Below are positions 1 to 6,081 of a DNA stretch of 8,547 nucleotides, one piece after another; within the stretch, counting starts at the first letter, position 1; each line of letters begins with the position of its first letter. Origin of the DNA: M3007 sp040383605 (lineage in GTDB: Bacteria; Bacteroidota; Bacteroidia; Chitinophagales; Saprospiraceae); NCBI GenBank assembly GCA_040383605.1, contig JBEIDF010000162.1:1-8547 (forward strand), in the 5' to 3' direction. The translations under genes and the position numbers were made by a program. Below the pieces are notes generated by a model. The model did not search any database. It saw nothing but the letters and a program-made list of their open reading frames with translations, and was not told where the DNA came from.

Positions 1-26
1 GCGATCAGGTCTGATTTTTTTACAAA

Positions 27-33
27 AATCTAA
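27..33 (+). promoter_or_regulatory. Upstream operator half-site (AATCTAA)
   Basis: The heptamer AATCTAA is identical to the right arm of the palindrome at 68-82 and lies 49 bp upstream of it. It falls where the -33 promoter element would be, and no TTTG-type -33 sequence is visible there. I see no matching left arm beside it, so it is a half-site at most. A second regulator contact is an inference; an AT-rich heptamer could also recur by chance. Confidence 0.25.
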
Positions 34-56
34 CCAAACATCCTTCCACCGCTTTC

Positions 57-64
57 TACCTTTG
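57..64 (+). promoter_or_regulatory. Bacteroidota-type -7 promoter element of the iron-module operon
   Basis: TACCTTTG matches the Bacteroidota sigma-A -7 consensus TAnnTTTG exactly. It lies 30 bp upstream of the first ATG of the four-gene operon, placing transcription start near 68-72 and giving a leader of about 25 nt. No clear -33 TTTG is present about 20-25 bp upstream, which would suit a weak or regulated promoter. The leader before the ATG is A-rich with no Shine-Dalgarno sequence, as is usual in this phylum. Confidence 0.65.
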
Positions 65-67
65 CGC

Positions 68-82
68 TTAGATTTAATCTAA
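68..82 (+). promoter_or_regulatory. 7-1-7 palindromic operator, probable metalloregulator (Fur- or DtxR-type) box
   Basis: TTAGATT-T-AATCTAA is a perfect inverted repeat with 7-nt arms around one central base. This is the geometry of Fur-family boxes, and the TTAG..CTAA ends also recall DtxR/IdeR operators. It begins 4 bp after the -7 element at 57-64 and covers the predicted transcription start, so a bound protein would block initiation. The downstream genes encode a FecA-like receptor and an imelysin protein, so iron-dependent repression is the natural reading. The palindrome and its position are seen directly; the regulator's identity is inferred. Confidence 0.55.
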
Positions 83-94
83 ATAAACATAACC

Positions 95-1198
95 ATGCGC
101 AAAGGATTTACCCGCCTGTTATTTTTGATTTCCTGCTGCTGGCTCGCGGCCTGCGCCGACAAAGGCAAAGCGCCTTTGGACATACCGGCTGCGTATGACG
201 GCGCCAATTTTGAAACCCACGCCGCCGCCGAATTGGGCGTCATCAGCCGCTTTCGGAGCCTCGTGGCGGAGGCGCAAAAAGGCCGCAGCGGCGCGCCGGT
301 GTCGCTCGATTCGCTGAACTACTGGTACACCGGCGGCACGCCCAGTCTGGAAAGTCTGTGTTCGGATTATTACGCGCCCAAGGCAGCGTTTTGGTTTGCC
401 GAACTCGTCAAGGCCTCCGGCAATACGTACACGCCCGGGCAGCCCGCCGGCGAGGGTGGCGTTTTCGGCGGCTATCTCTTCGATGCGCACGGACTGGAAC
501 CGGAACAGATGATAGACAAAGGCCTTTACGGCGCGCTACTGTACAAGCGTTTTGACGATTTGACACGCTCCGACGTCACCCCAGCGGCGGTGGATCAAAT
601 GCTGGCCATCTTCGGCGCCAACCCCGCGTTCCCGAACAGCTACCAGGCCGCCCGGCATGCGCGCCCGGATATTTTGTCGGCCAACTACACCGCCCGCCGC
701 GATAAAAATGACGGCAAAGGCCCTTACACCGCTATCCGCGACGCCTTTATCCAACTCCAGGCGGCAGCGCGGGCCGGCGACGACTACCAGGAGGAACGCG
801 ACGAAGCCATCGAAACGATCCGCGTACAATGGGAAAAAGGCAATGCCGCCACGATTATTAATTACCTGCATACCACGATCAGCAAATTGAGCGCGACCAA
901 CCCCTCGGAGGCCGACAAAGCCTCGGCGCTGCATGCATACAGCGAGGCCGTGGGGTTCGCGCAGGGCTGGCGCACGCTCCCCAACAAAAAAATCACCGAC
1001 CAGCAGATTGACGACATCCTGGAACTCCTGAACGCCCCGGAAAACGGCACGCCGGCATCGTACCGCTTCGTGCTTGACCCGCTCAACGAACTGCCGAAAT
1101 TGACGCAGGTGATCGGAAAACTCAAGGCCATCTACGCCTTTTCCAATCAGGATATCGAAGATTTCAAAAGAAACTGGGTGCTGGATCAAAACCGCTAA
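95..1198 (+). CDS. DUF4856-like, imelysin-associated lipoprotein
   Basis: A 367-aa exported lipoprotein. Residues 1-20 form a lipoprotein signal: basic MRK, a hydrophobic stretch, then the lipobox LAAC with Cys20 as the lipidated residue, so the mature protein should be membrane-anchored and face the periplasm or cell surface. The rest lacks membrane segments and looks largely helical. Features resembling the DUF4856 family as I recall it include an 'IDKGLYGALLY' segment near 140-150, a 'WEKGNAATIINYL' helix near 247-259, and 'HAYSEAVGF' at 280-288. That last segment carries His280 and Glu284 one helical turn apart. DUF4856 proteins have no established biochemical function. This is the first gene of the operon and sits just downstream of the palindromic operator. 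The imelysin gene follows after 6 nt, so a role in iron handling is inferred from context. The family assignment is moderate; it could be a divergent relative. Confidence 0.6.
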   Translation: MRKGFTRLLFLISCCWLAACADKGKAPLDIPAAYDGANFETHAAAELGVISRFRSLVAEAQKGRSGAPVSLDSLNYWYTGGTPSLESLCSDYYAPKAAFWFAELVKASGNTYTPGQPAGEGGVFGGYLFDAHGLEPEQMIDKGLYGALLYKRFDDLTRSDVTPAAVDQMLAIFGANPAFPNSYQAARHARPDILSANYTARRDKNDGKGPYTAIRDAFIQLQAAARAGDDYQEERDEAIETIRVQWEKGNAATIINYLHTTISKLSATNPSEADKASALHAYSEAVGFAQGWRTLPNKKITDQQIDDILELLNAPENGTPASYRFVLDPLNELPKLTQVIGKLKAIYAFSNQDIEDFKRNWVLDQNR

Positions 1199-1204
1199 TT
1201 CAAG

Positions 1205-2317
1205 ATGATAAAGTACATTTCCCGGACGGCGCCCCTGCTTGCGGCCCTGCTCCTGCTGTTGAATGCCTGCGACCCCAAGGGCGGTTCGGATACGCCGAAC
1301 TTCGACCGAAAGGCGATGCTGCAGGATTATGTAACGAACCTGATCCGGCCAGCCTATGGCGATCTGCGCGCCAAAGCCCAAACGCTGCACGATGCCGCCC
1401 AGGCTTTCGAGTCGGCCCCCAGCCTCTCTGCGCTTCAAACGCTCCAAACCGCCTGGCAGACCACGGCCATTGCGTGGCAATACGCCAATGCCTTCAACTT
1501 CGGACCGGCCGGCGAAGAAGGCCTCCGCAAAAGTCTGGTGGAGGAAATCGGCACGTTCCCGGCAAACAGCGCTAAGATCAATGCCGCCATGGCCGCCGGA
1601 ACCTGGAATCTCAACGATTTCAACCGCGACGCCCGCGGGTTACCAGCCATCGAATACCTGATCTTCCCCGCCGCGGGCGACAACGGCGCTGTCTTGGCGG
1701 CCTTCAATGCCTCCCCCGCCCGCGGACAATACCTGACGGCCCTCACCCAGGATCTGCGCGCGCGCGTCGCCGCCGTACACGACGCCTGGCTGGGGAATTA
1801 CGCGACCGATTTTGTCGAAAATGCCGGCACGGACGCCGGCAGCAGTACCTCGCAATTGTACAATGAAATGGTGCGCAGCTTTGAAGCGCTGAAAAATTTC
1901 AAACTCGGCCTGCCCATGGGCAGGCGTCCGGGCCAGACAATGCCCGAGCCCCAGCTGGTGGAGGCGCCGTACAGCGGCGCTTCGCTCGTGCTGCTGCGCC
2001 ACCATTTTAACGCCATCGAAGGCATTTGGCGCGGCAAGAACGCGGCCGGCGTCGAAGGCATCGGTTTTCGGGCGTATCTCGAAAATGTGGAGGGCGGCCC
2101 GGCGCTGATCCAAAGCACCGAGGCGCAATTGGCCGCCGCGCGCGCCGCTTTGGAGGCGGTACCGGAGGCGCCGGTTTTGTCGGAGCAAATCGCCCAATCG
2201 CCGGCCGCCGTGGAGGCTTTGTACATCGAAATCCAGAAACTGACCCGCTACCTGAAATCCGATATGTCTTCCCTTTTAGGCATTGCGATCACGTACAGCA
2301 GCGGTGACGGCGATTAG
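1205..2317 (+). CDS. Imelysin family (peptidase M75-like) lipoprotein
   Basis: A 370-aa lipoprotein with a signal peptide ending in LNAC (Cys22). The mature part matches imelysin-family proteins, helical two-domain periplasmic proteins that include EfeO and IrpA relatives and are implicated in iron uptake; the M75 peptidase label is historical. Family marks include 'LIRPAYGDL' near 47-55, 'TAWQTTAIAWQ' near 82-92, 'FNFGPAGEEGL' near 97-107, 'GLPAIEYLIF' at 145-154, 'GVEGIGFRAYLENVEGG' in the second half, and the C-terminal 'ITYSSGDGD'. The canonical iron-associated GxHxxE motif reads G-L-P-A-I-E here (145-150), so the His is replaced by Pro147 while Glu150 is kept. I recall this GxPxxE form in other imelysin relatives, so it is probably a subfamily trait rather than a defect. 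The gene starts 6 nt after the upstream gene, and its last codons overlap the start of the HTTM gene, suggesting translational coupling. Confidence 0.88.
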   Translation: MIKYISRTAPLLAALLLLLNACDPKGGSDTPNFDRKAMLQDYVTNLIRPAYGDLRAKAQTLHDAAQAFESAPSLSALQTLQTAWQTTAIAWQYANAFNFGPAGEEGLRKSLVEEIGTFPANSAKINAAMAAGTWNLNDFNRDARGLPAIEYLIFPAAGDNGAVLAAFNASPARGQYLTALTQDLRARVAAVHDAWLGNYATDFVENAGTDAGSSTSQLYNEMVRSFEALKNFKLGLPMGRRPGQTMPEPQLVEAPYSGASLVLLRHHFNAIEGIWRGKNAAGVEGIGFRAYLENVEGGPALIQSTEAQLAAARAALEAVPEAPVLSEQIAQSPAAVEALYIEIQKLTRYLKSDMSSLLGIAITYSSGDGD

Positions 2318-3689
2318 CACGCACATCGAACGTTGGGCGCGCTGGTGGACGGCGCCCGTCGGCATCGCACCCTTGGTCACGCTGCGCGTCGTGATCGGGG
2401 CGATGCTGGCGTTCAGCACCGCCCGCTTTATGGCATTGGGCTGGGTGGACGACCATTATATCCAGCCGGTTTTTCATTTTACCTACGCCGGTTTTGAATG
2501 GGTGCGCCCCCTGCCGCCGGCGGGATTGTACGCCGTGCATATCCTGCTGCTGCTGAGTTCGCTGGCCGTATTGTTCGGCTACCGGTACCGGATGGCGGCC
2601 TTGCTGCAGTTCCTGTTGTTCACGTACACGGAGCTTCTCGACCTGACCTATTACCTCAATCACTACTACTTCGTCAGCATCGTGTGCGCGCTGCTGCTAT
2701 TTGTGCCGGCCAACCGCGCTTTTTCCCTCGACGTATGGCGCAAGCCGGCGTTGGCCTTGCAGCAGGCGCCGCGCTGGACAATCGCCATTTTCCAACTCCA
2801 GCTCGGCATCGTGTATTGCTATGCCGGTATTTGGAAGATCAATTCCGACTGGCTGATCCACGCCCTGCCGCTCAAAATCTGGCTGCCCGCCAACGACCAG
2901 TTGCCGCTCATCGGCCCGTTGCTGGCCATGAAATACACGCCCTGGCTCTTCAGTTGGGCAGGGATGCTCTACGATGCGACCATCGTATGCTGGCTCTTGT
3001 GGGCGCGCACGCGGCCCTTTGCTTATCTGACCGTGATTTTTTTCCATACCATCACCGGACTGCTATTCCAGATCGGGGTATTTCCGCTGGTGATGATCAG
3101 CGCCACGCTGGTATTTTTTTCGGAAAAATGGCATGTACGGTGGCAGGATTGGTTTCGGCGCCGCGTTTTCCATACTACAAGGCATGGCAGCGCGCCCGGC
3201 GAAAATTTTTTTTTAACAACACCGAATCTGCAAGTCCGCCGCGATGGACAATGTATCAGGCGACTTATTTTAATCGCCCTCCTTTTTCATTTCGCCTTCC
3301 AAATCCTCTTCCCCTGGCGCTTCCTGCTCTATCCCGGCAACGTTTTCTGGACCGAGCAGGGCTACCGCTTTGCCTGGCGCGTCATGCTCATGGAAAAAGC
3401 CGGCGCCGCGACTTTTTATGTAAAAGACGGCCGTACCGGCCGGGAAGGCGAGGTGGTGAACCGCGAGTTCCTGAATGCCCACCAGGAAAAACAAATGGCC
3501 ATGCAGCCCGATATGATCCTGCAATTCGCCCGTTTTTTGGAAAAACATTACGCCGCAAAAGGCGTTCAGCAGCCGGCCGTGCGCGCCGAAGTATATGTCA
3601 CGCTAAATGCCCGCCCCAGCCGCTTGTTATTTGACCCCCAAGTAGACCTGACCAAGGTGCGCAGCACCCGCGAACTTTTTGAGCCATGA
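2304..3689 (+). CDS. HTTM-domain membrane protein (vitamin K-dependent gamma-carboxylase-like)
   Basis: A polytopic membrane protein of 461 aa from the GTG at 2304. An in-frame TTG at 2283 would add 7 residues. The next in-frame ATG (2403) would cut into the first helix, so one of the non-ATG starts is used. Numbered from the GTG, hydrophobic segments lie near 20-40, 75-93, 97-113, 121-136, 159-177, 215-234, 239-272 and 320-338. A soluble C-terminal domain of about 100 residues follows, with the family segment 'AMQPDMILQFARFLEKHY'. Motifs shared with vitamin K-dependent gamma-carboxylase are 'LNHYYF' (His120), 'YAGIWKINSDW' (Lys178, at the place of the enzyme's catalytic Lys) and 'FHTITGLLFQIGVFP' (His248). 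The eukaryotic enzyme carboxylates glutamates using reduced vitamin K; the activity of most bacterial HTTM proteins is unknown. The gene overlaps imelysin by 14 nt and the receptor gene by 4 nt (ATGA). A T9 run at 3206-3214 lies in the linker after the membrane core. Confidence 0.9.
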   Translation: MTAISTHIERWARWWTAPVGIAPLVTLRVVIGAMLAFSTARFMALGWVDDHYIQPVFHFTYAGFEWVRPLPPAGLYAVHILLLLSSLAVLFGYRYRMAALLQFLLFTYTELLDLTYYLNHYYFVSIVCALLLFVPANRAFSLDVWRKPALALQQAPRWTIAIFQLQLGIVYCYAGIWKINSDWLIHALPLKIWLPANDQLPLIGPLLAMKYTPWLFSWAGMLYDATIVCWLLWARTRPFAYLTVIFFHTITGLLFQIGVFPLVMISATLVFFSEKWHVRWQDWFRRRVFHTTRHGSAPGENFFLTTPNLQVRRDGQCIRRLILIALLFHFAFQILFPWRFLLYPGNVFWTEQGYRFAWRVMLMEKAGAATFYVKDGRTGREGEVVNREFLNAHQEKQMAMQPDMILQFARFLEKHYAAKGVQQPAVRAEVYVTLNARPSRLLFDPQVDLTKVRSTRELFEP

Positions 3690-5899
3690 CGAACGCACGC
3701 CACATTTTCACCGCCCTATTACTGCCCGCCGTCCTGACGGCCCAACAAGCAGACACCCTCGCGCCCAACAAAGAACAACAACTGCGCGAAGTGCTGATCC
3801 GCGACCAGTCGGGCGCCGAATCGGCCTACGCTCGGCTGAACAACGTGGAAAGCTTCGGCATTTACGCCGGCAAAAAAACGGAGGTCGTTTCCCTCCAGCA
3901 ACTCACCGCGAATACGGCCACCAATAACCCCCGGCAGATTTACGGCCGGATCACCGGACTGAATATCTGGGAAAGCGACGGCGCCGGGCTCCAACTCGGC
4001 ATCGGCGGGCGCGGGCTGAGTCCCAACCGCACGGCCAATTTCAATACCCGCCAAAACGGCTACGATATCAGCGCGGATGCACTCGGCTATCCGGAAAGCT
4101 ACTACACGCCGCCCACCGAGGCGCTGGATCGCATCGAGATCGTACGGGGCGCAGCGTCGCTGCAATACGGCACGCAGTTTGGCGGATTGCTCAATTTCCG
4201 CTTCAAAAAAGGCCCGCAGGATAAAAAAATCGAGTTCAACACCCGCCAAACCCTCGGCTCCTGGAATTTTTTCGGCTCCTTCAACAGCCTGGGCGGCACG
4301 GTGCTCAAAGGTAAACTGAACTACTACGCCTACCTGAATTACAAGCGCGGCGACAGCTGGCGGCCTAACAGCGGCTTCGAATATCGCTGCCTGTACGGCT
4401 CCGCCATCTATACGCCCGCGGATAAACTGACCCTTCGCCTGGATCTGACGGACATGCAGTACCTCGCCCAACAGGCCGGCGGATTGACAGATAAAATGTT
4501 CCAGGACGACCCGCGACAGTCGGTCCGCGCCCGCAACTGGTTTGCCGTGGACTGGAAGATGGCGGCGCTCAGCGCGGATGTGCAGTTCTCCGAAAAAACG
4601 CAGCTCAATATCCGCAATTTCGGCCTGCTGGCCTCCCGGCAATCGCTCGGCAACCTCGAACGGATCAATGTACTCGATTTTGGCGGCAACCGCACGCTGA
4701 TTGACGGCGTTTTCCGCAACCTCGGACACGAATCCCGGCTCCTGCATCGCTTTTTCTGGAAAGGCCGGCCGCAAACCCTGCTCGTCGGCTTCCGCTTGTA
4801 CCAGGGCCATTCCACGGCCCGGCAGGGAGACGGCAATAATGCCACAGGGCCCGATTTTGAATTTTTGCACCCGGAAAACCTGGAAAACTCCGACTACGAT
4901 TTTCCCAACTTCAACCAGGCGGTTTTTCTGGAACAGGTATTCAACCTGGGCTCGCGGTGGAGTATTACGCCCGGACTGCGTTTTGAAAATATCGTCACCC
5001 GCTCCGACGGCTACTTCAACCAGCGCGTACTCGACGGCGCCGGCAATGTGGTCGTGCAAGATAAGGTGTACGATCAACAGCAACGCCGCCGCCATTTTCT
5101 GATCGGCGGTCTGGGGATCACTTACAAGCCCGGCGAACGGATGGAAGCGTACGGGAATTTTTCCCAGAATTACCGCGCCATCAACTTCACCGACCTGCGC
5201 ATCGTGAACCCAAATTTTGTGGTGGATTCCAACCTGCGCGACGAACGCGGCTATACCTTCGACCTGGGAGTTCGAAGCAAAGGTCCGCAACTGATCAACT
5301 ACGAACTCACGGCCTTTTACGTGCGCTACAACGGCAAAATCGGCCAAATACTCCGCGCCGACCAGCCGCCGCTGTACAACGACTACCGCCTGCGGGCCAA
5401 TATCTCCGATGCCCGCAATATCGGCATCGAATCCTTTGCCGAGGCCGAATTGCTCCAACTGGCCGGCAGAATGCCCGCCAAAACCCGACTCTCCCTATTC
5501 CTCAACGCCGCCCTGGTGGATGCCCGCTATGTGAATACCCAGGATGCTTCCGTGCGCAATAAAAAAGTGGAAATGGCGCCGCCCCTCATGCTCCGCAGCG
5601 GCCTGACCTTCCGCCATGGCAGCTGGCGCGCCGCCTTCCAGTACGCTTGGACAGCCGAGCACTATTCCGACGCCACCAACGCCGTCCGCACCGCCACCGC
5701 CGTGGAAGGTCGCATTCCCGCCTACCAGGTCGCCGACCTGTCGGCCGCCTACCAGTGGCGGCAATTCACCTTCGAAGCCAGCTGCAACAACCTGTTCAAC
5801 ACCCCCTATTTCACCCGCCGGGCGGAGAGTTATCCGGGGCCGGGGATTATTCCGGCGGACGGGCGGGGGGTGTATGTGACGGTGGGAGGAAGATTTTGA
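3686..5899 (+). CDS. TonB-dependent outer-membrane receptor, FecA-like
   Basis: A 737-aa outer-membrane receptor that should import a ferric chelate using TonB energy. Residues 1-20 look like a signal peptide (cleavage near Ala19). The possible TonB box 'LREVLIRDQ' is at 33-41 and the plug spans about 55-178. The plug contains 'IGGRGLSPNRTANFNTRQNG', 'YDISADALGYPESYYTPP', and 'EIVRGAASLQYGTQFGG' at 151-167. This set is characteristic of FecA-type ferric citrate receptors. The remainder is a 22-strand-type beta barrel ending in a terminal Phe. There is no carboxypeptidase-like N-terminal extension as in SusC proteins and no N-terminal signalling domain as in E. coli FecA, so ECF-sigma transmembrane signalling is unlikely. 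The start codon overlaps the HTTM stop as ATGA, and the gene closes the operon. The actual ligand cannot be read from sequence; ferric citrate or another hydroxycarboxylate-type chelate is a guess from similarity. Confidence 0.92.
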   Translation: MTNARHIFTALLLPAVLTAQQADTLAPNKEQQLREVLIRDQSGAESAYARLNNVESFGIYAGKKTEVVSLQQLTANTATNNPRQIYGRITGLNIWESDGAGLQLGIGGRGLSPNRTANFNTRQNGYDISADALGYPESYYTPPTEALDRIEIVRGAASLQYGTQFGGLLNFRFKKGPQDKKIEFNTRQTLGSWNFFGSFNSLGGTVLKGKLNYYAYLNYKRGDSWRPNSGFEYRCLYGSAIYTPADKLTLRLDLTDMQYLAQQAGGLTDKMFQDDPRQSVRARNWFAVDWKMAALSADVQFSEKTQLNIRNFGLLASRQSLGNLERINVLDFGGNRTLIDGVFRNLGHESRLLHRFFWKGRPQTLLVGFRLYQGHSTARQGDGNNATGPDFEFLHPENLENSDYDFPNFNQAVFLEQVFNLGSRWSITPGLRFENIVTRSDGYFNQRVLDGAGNVVVQDKVYDQQQRRRHFLIGGLGITYKPGERMEAYGNFSQNYRAINFTDLRIVNPNFVVDSNLRDERGYTFDLGVRSKGPQLINYELTAFYVRYNGKIGQILRADQPPLYNDYRLRANISDARNIGIESFAEAELLQLAGRMPAKTRLSLFLNAALVDARYVNTQDASVRNKKVEMAPPLMLRSGLTFRHGSWRAAFQYAWTAEHYSDATNAVRTATAVEGRIPAYQVADLSAAYQWRQFTFEASCNNLFNTPYFTRRAESYPGPGIIPADGRGVYVTVGGRF

Positions 5900-5909
5900 T
5901 CGGCGTTAG

Positions 5910-5965
5910 AGCGTGTATAAAATTATATTTCATGCAAATATGAAATATAATTTTATACACACGCT
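5910..5965 (+). terminator. Long AT-rich inverted repeat after the receptor gene, probable operon 3'-end hairpin
   Basis: A 21-bp perfect inverted repeat (5913-5933 with 5940-5960) surrounds a 6-nt loop (GCAAAT). Allowing a 2-nt bulge at 5960-5961, the stem extends at its base through AGCG (5910-5913) with CGCT (5962-5965), giving 24 pairs. The core is almost all A and T; the base is GC-rich. It begins 10 nt after the receptor stop codon and ends 48 bp before the mnmG -7 element. No U-tract follows, so it is not a classical intrinsic terminator. A 3'-end stabiliser or terminator for the four-gene transcript is inferred from position. Confidence 0.6.
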
Positions 5966-6013
5966 TACTATGGGTTTGTTCAAAAGCACCCCCTCCAATC
6001 AACTTGAATCCCG

Positions 6014-6021
6014 TATCTTTG
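6014..6021 (+). promoter_or_regulatory. Bacteroidota-type -7 promoter element of mnmG
   Basis: TATCTTTG matches TAnnTTTG exactly, 60 bp upstream of the mnmG ATG, so transcription should start near 6025-6029 with a leader of about 55 nt. A convincing -33 TTTG is not seen at the expected distance: the TTTG at 5975-5978 is too far and the TTG at 6004-6006 too close. The element gives mnmG its own transcription separate from the upstream operon. Confidence 0.6.
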
Positions 6022-6081
6022 CAGGCTAATTCCTTTCTACGAACCCAATCTGCCCGCAGTGGATTGAACCCGGCTTAAAAA

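Noticed and set aside
4..21. ATCAG-GT-CTGAT followed by seven T, a possible terminator of a gene left of the window
   Set aside because: The stem is only 4-5 bp with a 2-4-nt loop and the upstream gene is not visible, so it cannot be supported as a terminator.
2498..3634. 378-codon + strand frame overlapping the HTTM gene
   Set aside because: It is an alternative frame of a gene with full-length family similarity; its Arg/Ala/Pro-rich product shows no domain or signal.
3719..5458. 579-codon open frame on the - strand opposite the receptor gene
   Set aside because: It is fully inside a clear TonB receptor gene, its translation has no recognisable domain, and long antisense open frames are common in GC-rich genes.
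6040..6076. tRNA T-arm-like string (GGTTCAATCC on the - strand) in the mnmG leader
   Set aside because: The flanking bases do not form the 5-bp T stem, and no acceptor, anticodon or D arm can be folded nearby.
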